A stretch of DNA of 64,000 bases from Arboricoccus pini (GTDB lineage Bacteria; Pseudomonadota; Alphaproteobacteria; Geminicoccales; Geminicoccaceae), in assembly GCF_900187945.1 (NCBI RefSeq), contig NZ_FYEH01000004.1:1-64000 (forward strand), read 5' to 3'. Positions within the stretch are counted from its first letter, which is position 1. Each line of letters opens with the position of its first letter. Both the position numbers and the translations under genes were made by a program. Shown here piece after piece: positions 29,206 to 39,163 of the stretch. The notes beneath the pieces were generated by a model, which saw only the letters and a list, made by a program, of their open reading frames with translations, searched no databases and was not told the DNA's origin.

Positions 29206-30564
29206 TCAGGCCTTGGCGTCGTCTTCGTTCTCTTCCGCGGCATCGAGCTTCAAGAGCTCGTCGATCGGCAGGGATTTCTCCTCGACCTTGGCCTTGCCAA
29301 AGACCAGATCGACAACCTTGTCCTCGAAGATCGGCGCACGCAGTTGCTCGATGGCCGCCGGATTTTTCTGATAGAACTCGAAGACCTGCTTTTCCTGACC
29401 AGGGAAGCGATAGGCCTCACGCAGCACCGCCTGCTGCAGCTCGTTGCTCTCGACCTTGACGTCGTTGCGCGCGCCGATATCGGCCAGGATCAGGCCCAGG
29501 CGGACGCGCCGCTCGGCGATCTTGCCATATTCCTCGCGGGCGGCAGCCTCGCTCTCATCACCTTCCTCGGCGAAGGTCTGGCCTGACTGCGCCATCTCAT
29601 TCTGGAGCTGCTTCCAGATCGAATCGAACTCCATGGCCACCATCCCGGGCGGTACGGGGAAGGTCGCGGCTTCCGCCAGTTGGTCGAGCAGCTGGCGCTT
29701 CATACGCGCACGCGCCACGCCCTTATATTCCTCCTCCATGCGATCGCTCATGGTCTTCCTGAGCGTCGCCAGGTCCTCAAGGCCCAGCTTCTGCGCCCAG
29801 GCATCATCGATCTCGGTGCCATCGGGCTCCTCGATCGCCGTCACCTTGACGTCGAAGACGGCTTCCTTGCCGGCCACGGCCGGGGCGCCATAGGACTCGG
29901 GGAAGGTAACGGTGAGCTTGCGCTCCTCACCGACGGTGGCGCCGACCAGCTGGTCCTCGAAGCCCGGCACCATCATGCCGGAGCCCAGGACAAGCTGCTG
30001 CCCCTCGCCGCTGCCGCCGTCAAACAGCTCGTCGTCGATGCGTCCCTTGAAGTCGATCGTCAAGCGATCGCCTTCCTTGGCCGGCCGCGCCTCCGCAGGC
30101 GCCTTGAACTCGCGGCGGGCACGCGCCAGGCCGTTGATCGCCGTGTCGATCCGCGCATCGTCGAGGACGGGAACCAAGCGGGTCAGCTCAAGCGTGCTGA
30201 GCTCGATCTCCGGCACATCGGGCATCAATTCGACGTCGATCTTAAACTCGAGATCCTTGCCCTCGCCTACGCCCTCGGGATCGAGATCCACCTTGGGCTG
30301 CATGGCCGGCTTTAACTGGTTGTCGTTGATCGCCTGACGCGAACCCTCGTTGATCGCTTCCTGCACGACCTCGGAGAACACCGACGATCCATACTGTTTC
30401 TTGAGGAGAGTCACCGGCACCTTGCCAGGCCGAAAGCCCGGCATCTTGGCGGTCTTGCTCAAGCTCTCGAGGCGCGACTGGACCTTCGCGTCGATTTCCG
30501 CTGCTGGCACGGTGACCGTGAAGTGGCGCGTGAGGCCCTGGGCCTCGGTTTCAACGACCTGCAT
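29206..30564 (-). CDS. tig: Trigger factor, ribosome-associated chaperone
   Basis: This 452-residue chaperone binds near the ribosome exit tunnel. The ribosome-docking signature G-F-R-P-G-K-V-P is in the N-terminal domain (about residues 43-50). The peptidyl-prolyl isomerase domain and the helical C-terminal domain follow, ending in an acidic tail (AAEENEDDAKA). The ATG at 30564 gives the expected start M-Q-V-V-E-T; the frame continues 32 codons upstream without similarity. The first gene of the tig-clpP-clpX-lon series. Confidence 0.96.
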   Translation of the reverse strand: MQVVETEAQGLTRHFTVTVPAAEIDAKVQSRLESLSKTAKMPGFRPGKVPVTLLKKQYGSSVFSEVVQEAINEGSRQAINDNQLKPAMQPKVDLDPEGVGEGKDLEFKIDVELMPDVPEIELSTLELTRLVPVLDDARIDTAINGLARARREFKAPAEARPAKEGDRLTIDFKGRIDDELFDGGSGEGQQLVLGSGMMVPGFEDQLVGATVGEERKLTVTFPESYGAPAVAGKEAVFDVKVTAIEEPDGTEIDDAWAQKLGLEDLATLRKTMSDRMEEEYKGVARARMKRQLLDQLAEAATFPVPPGMVAMEFDSIWKQLQNEMAQSGQTFAEEGDESEAAAREEYGKIAERRVRLGLILADIGARNDVKVESNELQQAVLREAYRFPGQEKQVFEFYQKNPAAIEQLRAPIFEDKVVDLVFGKAKVEEKSLPIDELLKLDAAEENEDDAKA

Positions 30565-30698
30565 GTACGACGTCCTGATCCAAACCTGCAAAAAGCCAAA
30601 GCCGGCCAGGCATTTCAAGCCCCGCGCCAGCCGATTCCCCTTCGGCCCCGAAGCCATCACCGCAGAGCGGCGTTGGCCAGGGCCGTTTCATCTCCACA

Positions 30699-30783
30699 TG
30701 GTGCGGGCGGCGAGACTCGAACTCGCACAGCTTTCGCCACAGGAACCTAAATCCTGCGTGTCTACCAATTCCACCACGCCCGC
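30699..30783 (-). tRNA. tRNA-Leu (anticodon TAG)
   Basis: This 85-base class II tRNA with encoded CCA has acceptor stem GCGGGCG/CGCCCGC, anticodon stem CAGGA/TCCTG, loop TTTAGGT with anticodon TAG, and a long variable arm. It lies upstream of tig on the same strand. Confidence 0.93.
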
Positions 30784-30889
30784 CGATCGCGCGAAAGCTG
30801 CGCCGAAGCTGCCTTCGCCGCGCATGGGGCAAAGCCTATAGCAAGGCTCATGCGGAAGGCCAACAGCGACGAGCCCGGCTGGCGCCGGT

Positions 30890-31603
30890 TCAGACCGCCG
30901 GCCCCTCGTTTGCCACATCCGGCTCCGCCTCGCCGATCATGTAGCCAAAGCCCCGGCTGGTCTTGATGAGCGATACCTCGCTATCCTCGTCCACCTTGCG
31001 TCGCAGATAACGGATATAAACGTCAACGATCTTGGTCCCCGGGTCGAAATTGAGGCCCCAGACGTCGGAGAGGATGCGCGTGCGGCTAACGACCTGGCCC
31101 GCATGGGCGATCAGATAAGCCAGGAGCGCCCATTCCTTGGCTGTCAACTGGATCTCGCGCTGGCCGCGCCTCGCGGTCCGGGTCGCCGGATCGAGCCTGA
31201 GATCGGCCACCTGCATCGGCGGCGGCCGATCCGAGCCATTGGCCCGCCGCTCAAGCGTCTCCATCCGCGCCAGAAGCTCGTCGAAGGCGAAGGGCTTGGT
31301 CAGATAGTCATCGGCGCCGCCCTTGAGCCCATCGATCTTGTCCTGCAATTGATCGCGCGCGGTCAGCATCAAGATGAGGCTGCGCCGATCCTCCTGGCGG
31401 ATCCGCCGGCAGACCTCGAGGCCGTCCATCGAGGGCAGCATGCGATCCAGGATGATGAAGGAGAACACGCTCTGGCGCGCAGCCGCGATGGCTGGCGGTC
31501 CGTCGCCCACCTGCTGGACGGCAAAGCCTTCGGCCTCGAGCCCGCGCTTGAGGAACGACGCGATGCGCGCATCGTCCTCGACCAGAAGAACCGTCTTCGT
31601 CAT
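30890..31603 (-). CDS. OmpR/PhoB-family response regulator
   Basis: The 237-residue product has a receiver domain with acidic pocket E9-D10-D11, phosphoacceptor D53 (I-L-D-R-M-L-P) and K103 (T-K-P-F), then a winged-helix DNA-binding domain ending V-D-V-Y-I-R-Y-L-R-R-K-V-D and R-G-F-G-Y-M. Its start codon overlaps the stop of... the upstream kinase gene by four bases (31600-31603), so the pair is co-transcribed and translationally coupled. The target genes are unknown; none nearby gives a strong hint. Confidence 0.92.
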   Translation of the reverse strand: MTKTVLLVEDDARIASFLKRGLEAEGFAVQQVGDGPPAIAAARQSVFSFIILDRMLPSMDGLEVCRRIRQEDRRSLILMLTARDQLQDKIDGLKGGADDYLTKPFAFDELLARMETLERRANGSDRPPPMQVADLRLDPATRTARRGQREIQLTAKEWALLAYLIAHAGQVVSRTRILSDVWGLNFDPGTKIVDVYIRYLRRKVDEDSEVSLIKTSRGFGYMIGEAEPDVANEGPAV

Positions 31604-33174
31604 GTGCTTTGGTCCTGCAGCGGTAGATGGATGTCAACGCGGGTCCCTCGACCCTCCTGGCTATCGAGCTCGATCGTTCCGCCATGTTTTTCAACGATCC
31701 AGCGGGCGATGTTCAAACCGAGACCGCTCCCCCCCGGCGCCTCCCGCCGGCCATTCTCGCCGCGATAGAAGCGCTCGAACACATGCGGTAGATCCTTGCC
31801 GGCGATGCCTTGCCCCTGATCCTCGACGCTGACGCAAGCCCAACAATTTTTGGTTGTCGTCATGCTTATCTGAACGCGAGCGTTTGATTTGGAATATTTG
31901 ATCGCATTGTCGAGGACGATCAGGAGCACCTGTCGCAGCCGCCTGGGATCGGCCCGGACCGCCAGGCCCATGGCCTCGCCATCGAACTCCAGCGCGATAC
32001 CCTTCTCTTCGGCAAGAACGCTCGCGGCCTCGATTGCACCCAGGACCACATCGTCCAGAACCACGTGCTGCTCGTCAAAGCGGATCTCGCCCATTTCGGA
32101 GCGGGCGAGAAAGAGGAGGTCGTCGATCAGCCGGCTCATGCCGGCCGCTTCCTCGACGATCCGCTCCAGTGCTTCTCGATAGGCAAAGGCCGGCCGCTCG
32201 GCGCCCCGCAAGGTCACCTCGGCCTCGCCGCGCAGCACCGTTAAGGGGGTGCGCATCTCATGGCTGATATCGGCCAGGAAGCGCACCCGCTGCCGATCGA
32301 GGTCGGTGAGCTGGCGGTTTAACCGGTCCAACTCCATCGTCCGAGCGCGCACCTGCTCCTCGAGGCCGGCCTGCGCCTCCGCCAATTGCCGGACCTTGTT
32401 CTCCAGCCGCTCGGCCATGCGATCGAAATGCTGCGAGAGCCGACCCAGTTCGTCCTGGCGCTTCAAGCCGATGCGATGCGCGAGGCTGCCCTCCTCGATG
32501 GCGCGAGCTCCCCTGGTCAGCGCATCGATCGGCTCCAGCAGGGCCCGGGCGAAGGTGGTGCCCATGATCACCATGAGGAGGATGAGGACGAGGGCCACGA
32601 CAATCACCGTGTCCGTCACCCGCCTGGAAGTAGCCTGCGCCGCCATCTCGGCATTGCTCACCCTCGCCTCTTCATCGGTCACGGCCCGCGCGACAACGGC
32701 GCGAAAATCGGCATCCAGCCTGGGCTGGATCTCGCTCTTGAAGATCTGGATCGCCTCAGGATAGGCCTTCTCGTCGTTGAGCAGGGCAGCCCGCTCGACC
32801 GCATGGTCGATCTTGCTGAAGACCTGCCGCAGCCGGTCGAGCTCCTCCAACCAGTCGGCGTTGGCATGGCGCTGATGTTGGAACTGCTGACTATGACGCT
32901 GCATTTGCGCAAAGACGACCTCGACGTCGTTACGCACCTGTTCGAGCTGCTCATTGCCCTGCTGCCGCATCAGCAGCAACAGGGCCGTCTGCTCTGCATA
33001 ACGATGCGTCGCCGTCGCGAACTGCATGGTCAGGCGATAGCGGCTGGTGGCCTCCTCAACCGCCTCCATGGCGTGACGATTGACATGCGCCCCGACCAGC
33101 GCCGTGACCGCGAGGCCCGCCACGACGATGCAAAGCACCAGCACGAAGGTGAAGATGCGGCGGCGAATGGTCAT
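31600..33174 (-). CDS. Membrane sensor histidine kinase
   Basis: The 524-residue product has a membrane segment at about residues 7-28, a periplasmic helical sensor (about 30-185), a second membrane segment at 187-208, a HAMP linker, and the kinase core. The phosphorylated histidine is H305 in D-I-S-H-E-M-R-T-P-L. The ATP-binding domain shows the N box (V-L-D-N-A-I-K-Y-S), G1 (V-E-D-Q-G-Q-G-I), F box (F-E-R-F-Y-R) and G2 (G-S-G-L-G-L). It precedes its partner response regulator with a four-base overlap. The sensor looks like a four-helix-bundle type; its signal is unknown. Confidence 0.92.
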   Translation of the reverse strand: MTIRRRIFTFVLVLCIVVAGLAVTALVGAHVNRHAMEAVEEATSRYRLTMQFATATHRYAEQTALLLLMRQQGNEQLEQVRNDVEVVFAQMQRHSQQFQHQRHANADWLEELDRLRQVFSKIDHAVERAALLNDEKAYPEAIQIFKSEIQPRLDADFRAVVARAVTDEEARVSNAEMAAQATSRRVTDTVIVVALVLILLMVIMGTTFARALLEPIDALTRGARAIEEGSLAHRIGLKRQDELGRLSQHFDRMAERLENKVRQLAEAQAGLEEQVRARTMELDRLNRQLTDLDRQRVRFLADISHEMRTPLTVLRGEAEVTLRGAERPAFAYREALERIVEEAAGMSRLIDDLLFLARSEMGEIRFDEQHVVLDDVVLGAIEAASVLAEEKGIALEFDGEAMGLAVRADPRRLRQVLLIVLDNAIKYSKSNARVQISMTTTKNCWACVSVEDQGQGIAGKDLPHVFERFYRGENGRREAPGGSGLGLNIARWIVEKHGGTIELDSQEGRGTRVDIHLPLQDQST

Positions 33175-33249
33175 GCCGCGTTCCTTTGGCAGCGCCCGCG
33201 CCCTGCGCGACGAGGAGCCCCAACTTCGTTTTCGCGGCAGGGCCTGGCC

Positions 33250-34788
33250 TCAACGGCTGACAACCAGCCTCTCCTCAAGACGCCCTTGCTTCTCCTTATC
33301 GAGCCCGGTTTTCTGCCAGTCCTCGACCAGTCGGGCGCCGTGGGAGCGATTCTGGCGGGCCCAATTCTCGAGCAGGTCCTTGCAGGCATGGTCGATATAG
33401 GTCTGCGGAGCGGTTCGCACATGAAGCTCGGTACCAGGTGGCAGGCGTTCGAGAATGGCACCGAGCCTGGGTGTCTGCAGGAAGGTGGCCGCCCCCTCGA
33501 GGCTCATTTCAATCCTGGACGGGCCCGCCTCCTCGATGGTTACCCGCAGACGAGCAGCCTTATAGATGACCTCGGCGAACGACAAGGCGATGCCGACAAG
33601 GACGCCGGTTAGAAGATCGATAAAAACGGTACCCAGGAACGTCGCCGCATAGACGAAAAGGGGCATCCGACCATAACCGGCCAGCCGCTTGACGGCTTCG
33701 ACCTCCATGAGCTTCACGCCCGTGACGACGAGGATGGCACCCAGGCTGGCTGTCGGGATAAGCTTGAGAATGAAGGGAAACGCCAGGACGAAAAGGGCGA
33801 TCCAAAGCCCGTGCAGGACAGCCGACCAGCGCGAGACAGCACCGGCCTGGACATTGGTCGAGCTGCGCACGATGACGCCCGTCATGGGCAAGGCGCCGAG
33901 GCCGCCGCAGATCATGTTGCCGATCCCCTGGGCGCGCAGCTCCTTGTTGTAGTCGGTGCGCGCGCCGTCATGCATCCGGTCGACGGCACCGGCGGACAGG
34001 AGCGTCTCGGCGCTGGCGATGAAGGCCAAGGTCAACGCCGTGACGATGACCCCCGCCTGCGCCAGACCCAAAAGCTCGCCGCCGCCGGGCGGTCTGAGCG
34101 CGGCCATTATATTGCCCGGTACGTCGACATAGGCGACGGGTGCCCCGGTCAACCAGGCGGCCAGGGCCGCCGCGACCACGCCCATGAGCGCCCCCGGCAG
34201 GAAGCGCAGGCGCCTCGGCTTGAGCTTGTCCCAGCCGACCATCAGGAGGATCGTCAAGAGTCCTATCAGCAAGGCCGCCGCATCCGAGCCACCGTCTATG
34301 GTGCCCAGAAGCGCTTGCGGAATGGCCGCCAGATTGGCGATGGCGTCCGCCTCCGGCCGTCGGCCCAGCATGACGTGGATCTGGGCGATCAGGATCAGCG
34401 CGCCGATGCCGGCCAGCATGCCGTAGATCACGGCTGGCGAGATCGCCCTGAACCACCGCCCAAGGCCGGCCATGGCGGCCAGGACCTGGAAGAGGCCAGC
34501 CAGGATCAGGATCGGGCCCAAGAGACCCACGCCTTGGGTGTTGACGATGTCGAAGACGATGACGGCAAGGCCGGCGGCCGGTCCGCTGACCTGAAAGGGC
34601 GAGCCCGCCAGCAGGCCGCCGACAATGCCGCCGACAATGCCGGTGACAAGGCCCTTCTCGGGTGGCAGGCCGGAGGCGATGGCGATGCCCATGCAAAGCG
34701 GCAAGGCCACGAGAAAGACGACGAACGAGGCCATGAGGTCACGGCCGGGCGATGGCGTGAGGCGACCCAGCATCATGCGCGCCATCAA
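33250..34788 (-). CDS. SulP-family anion (probably bicarbonate) transporter
   Basis: The 512-residue membrane protein has about 12 hydrophobic segments and SulP features such as the early S-G-L-P-P-E-K-G-L-V-T-G-I-V-G-G and A-L-P-M-T-G-V-I-V-R-S-S-T-N-V. A soluble C-terminal part after about residue 410 is STAS-like. The start overlaps the stop of the carbonic anhydrase gene by four bases (34785-34788). This tight link suggests the anion is bicarbonate, although sulfate cannot be excluded. Confidence 0.87.
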   Translation of the reverse strand: MMARMMLGRLTPSPGRDLMASFVVFLVALPLCMGIAIASGLPPEKGLVTGIVGGIVGGLLAGSPFQVSGPAAGLAVIVFDIVNTQGVGLLGPILILAGLFQVLAAMAGLGRWFRAISPAVIYGMLAGIGALILIAQIHVMLGRRPEADAIANLAAIPQALLGTIDGGSDAAALLIGLLTILLMVGWDKLKPRRLRFLPGALMGVVAAALAAWLTGAPVAYVDVPGNIMAALRPPGGGELLGLAQAGVIVTALTLAFIASAETLLSAGAVDRMHDGARTDYNKELRAQGIGNMICGGLGALPMTGVIVRSSTNVQAGAVSRWSAVLHGLWIALFVLAFPFILKLIPTASLGAILVVTGVKLMEVEAVKRLAGYGRMPLFVYAATFLGTVFIDLLTGVLVGIALSFAEVIYKAARLRVTIEEAGPSRIEMSLEGAATFLQTPRLGAILERLPPGTELHVRTAPQTYIDHACKDLLENWARQNRSHGARLVEDWQKTGLDKEKQGRLEERLVVSR

Positions 34789-35462
34789 GCCGCGCCGGCG
34801 ACGATCGTGGCACCAAGATCGGGGTCAACGTCATCGGCTTGCGCCTGACCAAGCGGCGCCCAGACGGCTCTCGTTGGATCGAGGACCAGCACCTCCCCCG
34901 CCTTGATGTCGAAGATCCAGCCATGCACGCGCAGCCGCCCCGCCGCGAGGCTGGCCGCCACGGCTGGATGCGTTCGCAGGTTGACGAGCTGCGCCTGGAC
35001 GTTGGCTCGCGTCAGGGCCTCCAATCGGACGGTATCGTCGGCCGCCATCGGCATAGCCTCGGCGGCGACGCGCCTTGCCGCCGCCGCATGATGCAGCCAG
35101 CCGGCCACCGCCGGCATCGCCTCGAGGCCCTCTGGATGCAGTGCCGCCTTCATGGCACCGCAATCGGTATGACCGCAAACGATGATGTCCGGCACCTTCA
35201 GCGCCATGACGGCATATTCGACGGCGGCCGCGACGCTGCCGGCCAGTTGGCCGTGCGGCGGGACGATGTTGCCGGCATTGCGGCAGATGAAGAGGTCGCC
35301 GGGCTCGCTCTGCGTGATCAGCTCCGAGACGACACGACTATCGGAGCAGGTAATGAAGAGGGCACGCGGGCTTTGCCCGTTCGACAGGCGGTCGAACTGG
35401 GAACGCCGGTCGGGGAACACATCGGCACGAAAGCGTCGCACTCCTGCCAGGAGTTCGTCCAT
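34785..35462 (-). CDS. Beta-class carbonic anhydrase
   Basis: The 225-residue enzyme interconverts CO2 and bicarbonate. The zinc ligands and active-site pair are visible as I-T-C-S-D-S-R (Cys and the Asp-Arg dyad) and C-G-H-T-D-C-G-A-M (His and Cys). The ATG at 35462 has a GGAAGGAAAG site and is preferred over a start 11 codons earlier. It overlaps the SulP gene downstream, forming a CO2/bicarbonate handling unit. Confidence 0.93.
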   Translation of the reverse strand: MDELLAGVRRFRADVFPDRRSQFDRLSNGQSPRALFITCSDSRVVSELITQSEPGDLFICRNAGNIVPPHGQLAGSVAAAVEYAVMALKVPDIIVCGHTDCGAMKAALHPEGLEAMPAVAGWLHHAAAARRVAAEAMPMAADDTVRLEALTRANVQAQLVNLRTHPAVAASLAAGRLRVHGWIFDIKAGEVLVLDPTRAVWAPLGQAQADDVDPDLGATIVAGAA

Positions 35463-35686
35463 GATCTTTCCTTCCACGAGGCTGACTACACACACATCCT
35501 CACCTTAGAGCTGCGACGCAGCATTGCTTCGCCTCGTGGTTTAAAGTTCGCCGAGAACGGCATTAGAATGTGGCGAGCACCTGCCGCGAGGAAGGAAAGG
35601 CGCCGCGAAGACCGCTGGCACCCATGCCTCAGACCTTGCACGTACGCGCTTCTTTTGCGCGTCGTTTTCCTCTATGCAGCGCGGCT

Positions 35687-37231
35687 ATGACGGAACGTGT
35701 CCTTATCCTCGATTTCGGTTCGCAATTCGTACAGCTGATCGCGCGGCGGCTTCGCGAGATCGGCGTCTATTGCGAGATCCATCCCTGCACGGTCGACGAT
35801 GCCTTCGTGCGCGCCTTCGATGCGCGCGCGGTCATCCTCTCGGGCAGCCCCGCCTCGGTGACCGAGGCCGACAGCCCGCGCGCGCCGCAGGCCGTCTTCG
35901 AGCTCGGCGTGCCGGTCCTGGGCATCTGCTACGGCGAGCACACGATGTGCCAGCAGCTGGGCGGCAATGTCGAGCCGGACAATCATCGTGAGTTCGGCAG
36001 GGCCACCATCGAGGTGACGGTGCCCTCGCCGCTCTTCGACGGCATCCTCTCGCCCGGCGAGGGAGCCGTCGTCTGGATGAGCCATGGCGACCGGGTGACA
36101 CGCCTGCCTGAGGGCTTCAGCCTCATCGGCAAGAGTACCGGCGCCCCCATGGCGGCCATCGCCGACGAGACCCGCCATTTCTATGGCTTGCAGTTCCATC
36201 CCGAGGTCGTCCACTCGACGATCGGCAAGGCGCTGCTTGAGAATTTCTGCTTCAAGATCGCGCGTCTCAAGGGCGACTGGACGATGGAGGCCTACAAGGA
36301 ACAGGCCATCGCCAAGATCCGCGCCCAGGTGGGCTCCGGCCATGTCATCTGCGGTCTTTCGGGCGGTGTGGATTCCGCCGTGGCGGCCCTCCTCATCCAC
36401 GAGGCGATCGGCGAACAGCTGACCTGCGTCTTCGTCGATACGGGCGTGCTTCGCTTCAACGAAGCCAAGGAGATCGTCGAGCTCTTCCGCGGCCATTTCA
36501 ACATCCCGCTCGTGCACGTGGATGCGAGCGAGATGTTCTTGGAGAAGCTTGCCGGGGTCAGCGATCCCGAGCAGAAGCGCAAGGCGATTGGCGGTCTCTT
36601 CATCGACGTGTTCGAGGCTGAGGCCAGGAAGCTGGGCGAGGTCGATTTCCTGGCCCAGGGCACCCTTTATCCCGACGTCATCGAGAGCGTCTCCTTCAAG
36701 GGCCCGTCGGTGACGATCAAGAGCCACCATAATGTGGGCGGTCTGCCGGCCCGGATGCGCATGAAGCTGGTGGAGCCGCTCCGCGAGCTCTTCAAGGATG
36801 AGGTCCGGGCACTTGGCCGCGAACTTGGCCTGCCCGAGATCTTCGTCGGTCGCCATCCCTTTCCCGGCCCGGGTCTCGCCGTCCGGATCCTGGGCGAAGT
36901 GACCAAGGATCGCGTGCAGATCCTGCAGCAGGCCGACCGGATCTTCCTCGAGGAGATCCGCCAGGCCGGCCTCTATGACGAGATCTGGCAGGCCTTCGCC
37001 GTCCTCCTGCCGGTCAAGACGGTGGGCGTCATGGGCGATGGCCGCACCTATGAATGGGTCTCGGCCCTTCGCGCCGTGACCTCGGTCGACGGCATGACGG
37101 CCGACGTCTACCCCTTCGAATCGGCTTTCCTCTCCAAGGTCGCGACCCGCATCGTCAACGAGGTCCGCGGCATCAACCGCGTCACCTACGACTATACAAG
37201 CAAACCCCCCGGCACGATCGAGTGGGAGTGA
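35687..37231 (+). CDS. guaA: GMP synthase (glutamine-hydrolysing)
   Basis: The 514-residue enzyme converts XMP to GMP. The class I glutamine amidotransferase domain has nucleophile C in L-G-I-C-Y-G and histidine in F-H-P-E-V-V. The ATP pyrophosphatase P loop is S-G-G-V-D-S, and the C terminus is the usual P-P-G-T-I-E-W-E. The ATG at 35687 gives the normal start; the frame is open 39 codons upstream. The last 15 bases form the left attachment repeat of the 20.5-kb element, whose insertion leaves the protein intact. Confidence 0.97.
   Translation: MTERVLILDFGSQFVQLIARRLREIGVYCEIHPCTVDDAFVRAFDARAVILSGSPASVTEADSPRAPQAVFELGVPVLGICYGEHTMCQQLGGNVEPDNHREFGRATIEVTVPSPLFDGILSPGEGAVVWMSHGDRVTRLPEGFSLIGKSTGAPMAAIADETRHFYGLQFHPEVVHSTIGKALLENFCFKIARLKGDWTMEAYKEQAIAKIRAQVGSGHVICGLSGGVDSAVAALLIHEAIGEQLTCVFVDTGVLRFNEAKEIVELFRGHFNIPLVHVDASEMFLEKLAGVSDPEQKRKAIGGLFIDVFEAEARKLGEVDFLAQGTLYPDVIESVSFKGPSVTIKSHHNVGGLPARMRMKLVEPLRELFKDEVRALGRELGLPEIFVGRHPFPGPGLAVRILGEVTKDRVQILQQADRIFLEEIRQAGLYDEIWQAFAVLLPVKTVGVMGDGRTYEWVSALRAVTSVDGMTADVYPFESAFLSKVATRIVNEVRGINRVTYDYTSKPPGTIEWE
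37217..37231 (+). repeat. Left attachment repeat (attL) at guaA 3' end
   Basis: ATCGAGTGGGAGTGA, ending with the guaA stop codon, recurs exactly at 57697-57711. A hairpin at 37236-37254 lies just inside the element. Confidence 0.85.
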
Positions 37232-37347
37232 ATTAGGGTGGTTTCAGACCATCCCGCTCCGTGCCACAAATCGCACGAACTCGTTGACTGACAAGGATTA
37301 TTTTTCCCACCCCGTATCGCTGCGTGTCACCCCAGCCGAGCCACTTT

Positions 37348-37422
37348 GTTGGTAGCGATGTTGGTACGGCGCAGGATGGTCCAGAAACGGGCATTCGCTA
37401 CCAACAGCCCCCCTTGTTGGTA
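37348..37422 (+). promoter_or_regulatory. Cluster of GTTGGTA repeats, candidate integrase arm sites
   Basis: GTTGGTA occurs at 37348, 37360 and 37416, with an inverted copy at 37399-37405. A similar pair (GGTGGTA at 57617 and GTTGGTA at 57629), with the same 12-base spacing, lies near the other end. Repeats like these at both ends suit arm-type binding sites of a tyrosine integrase. Confidence 0.5.
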
Positions 37423-37452
37423 TCCGTTTGCCGCCGGACCGGATGCGGATTT

Positions 37453-38802
37453 ATGGGCGATCTCACTGATAAAGAACTGAAAAATCTCAAGCCGAGGGCC
37501 AAGCTCTACAAGGTGACAGACCGCGACGGGATGCACGCGGCCGTCACGCCGACCGGGGTTATCTCGTTCCGGTATCAGTATCGGGTGAGCGGGCGGCAGG
37601 AGGTGTTGACCATCGGTCGATATAGCGCCGAGGCGGCGCGCAATCTGACGCGGGCGCCCGACGCGCTGGAATACGGAATGGAGGTGTCGCTTGCGGAGGC
37701 CAGGACGTTGCTGGCGCGCGCCAGGCGTCAGGTCGAACGGGGCGAGTCGCCGTCGAAAGCCAAGGTGGAGAAGCGTACCGCGTCAGCCCAGGCGTTCACG
37801 TTCGGCGGGTGGGCGGAAGCCTATTTCAAGCACAAAGCCGATCCCAAATCGGGAGCCGAGAAACTGGCTGACAGCACCTTGGCGATGCGCCGATCTGTCT
37901 ATGATCGCGCCATAGCGGGAGAGTTGTCGAAGCTCAAGCTGGGAGAGGTGACGCCACAGCGTCTCAAACATCTGTGCGACGAGGTTAAGGAGAAGCGCGG
38001 GCCAGCCGTCGCTGTGCATGTCCGCGAGGTCGTGTTGCTGGTGTTCCGTCACGCCCAAGGATGTGGCCTGGATGTGAGCAACCCGGCCGAGTCGATCCGC
38101 ACTAGTGCCATCGCCACCTTCGAGCCGCGCGAGCGCGCTCTGTCGCCATCCGAGGTCCGCGCGGTCCTGGCGGCCTTGGATCATGTGTCGGCAGCACCCA
38201 CGCTGCGCTCAGCGGTGAGGTTTGTCCTGCTGACCGGCGTTCGCAAGTCGGAGTTCATAGACGCCACATGGAAGGAAATCGACTTCGCCGCCGCGCGCTG
38301 GACGATTCCGGCCGAGCGCATGAAGGCGGGCAAGGCGCATGTTATCCCGCTGAGCGATCAGGCACTCGACATTCTGACAGCGTTCCGCACCATGTTCGGC
38401 GCCAGCCGATACCTGCACCCCGGCCGATATGACAGCGACACGCCGATCAGCAACGCCACGCTCAACCGCGTGATCGACACGGTGGTAGAGCGTATCCGGG
38501 GGACTGATCCTGACTTTCAGAGCTTCGGCGTTCACGACCTGCGCCGCACATTTTCGACCGGCCTGAACCGCGCCAAGTTCGATGATCGTTGGATCGAGAT
38601 GAGCCTGGCCCACGCGCCTCGGAACCGGATCGCCGCCGTCTACAACGTGAACCGCTACCTCGCCGAGCGGAAGATCATGCTTCAGTGCTGGGCCGATATG
38701 CTCGACGTGTGGGTGAAGGGCGAATCCGCGAAAGAGCTGATCGCCGACGCGAAGCAGCGTGCCGCCGAGGTTCACGACGACGAACTGGACGCTGATCTCT
38801 GA
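37453..38802 (+). CDS. Tyrosine integrase of the guaA element
   Basis: The 449-residue recombinase has a DUF4102-type N-terminal arm-binding domain (residues about 1-80), a core-binding domain and a C-terminal catalytic domain. Catalytic residues are probably R264 (T-G-V-R-K-S-E), H361 and R364 (H-D-L-R-R-T-F), H387, and Y397 (A-A-V-Y-N). The ATG at 37453 is chosen because the upstream extension to 37324 would translate the repeat cluster and has no family similarity. Placement directly beside the attachment repeat is usual for such elements. Confidence 0.92.
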   Translation: MGDLTDKELKNLKPRAKLYKVTDRDGMHAAVTPTGVISFRYQYRVSGRQEVLTIGRYSAEAARNLTRAPDALEYGMEVSLAEARTLLARARRQVERGESPSKAKVEKRTASAQAFTFGGWAEAYFKHKADPKSGAEKLADSTLAMRRSVYDRAIAGELSKLKLGEVTPQRLKHLCDEVKEKRGPAVAVHVREVVLLVFRHAQGCGLDVSNPAESIRTSAIATFEPRERALSPSEVRAVLAALDHVSAAPTLRSAVRFVLLTGVRKSEFIDATWKEIDFAAARWTIPAERMKAGKAHVIPLSDQALDILTAFRTMFGASRYLHPGRYDSDTPISNATLNRVIDTVVERIRGTDPDFQSFGVHDLRRTFSTGLNRAKFDDRWIEMSLAHAPRNRIAAVYNVNRYLAERKIMLQCWADMLDVWVKGESAKELIADAKQRAAEVHDDELDADL

Positions 38803-38803
38803 A

Positions 38804-39034
38804 CTACGTGCGGTTCGCATCCACTCCGTCAGTCGTCGTCATTGGTGGCCGCCAGCCGGCGGGATCGGCGATCCAGCGGTCGATGTCGGATTCCCGCCAA
38901 CCGGCGCCATTCATGCTGATCTTGATCCGGGGCGGGAACGTGCCCTCGGCGATTTTGCGGTAGATGGTAGACCGGGACAGGCCGGTGCGGGCGAGAATAG
39001 TTTTCATGCGGACGATACGGTCTGGTGCGAGCAT
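38804..39034 (-). CDS. AlpA-family regulator/excisionase
   Basis: The 76-residue product has the AlpA/MerR-like helix-turn-helix T-G-L-S-R-S-T-I-Y-R-K-I-A-E-G-T-F-P-P. Such proteins regulate integrase genes or act as excisionase. An AGGAGG site lies 10 bases before the ATG at 39034. It is convergent with the integrase, one base apart. Confidence 0.85.
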   Translation of the reverse strand: MLAPDRIVRMKTILARTGLSRSTIYRKIAEGTFPPRIKISMNGAGWRESDIDRWIADPAGWRPPMTTTDGVDANRT

Positions 39035-39163
39035 GGTTGCGCTGCCTCCTGCCGGGTGCTTCTGACGATTGCAGAGACCAGACAGAGCGATGATTTGTTA
39101 TTGCACAAGAGTGATTTAGACGTCGTAGTGCTGTGGCGTAGAGCGGGTTAAAAATAGGCGGGG

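Noticed and set aside
37236-37254. Hairpin after guaA as its terminator
   Set aside because: It lies inside the inserted element and lacks a T tract, so it is not the native guaA terminator.
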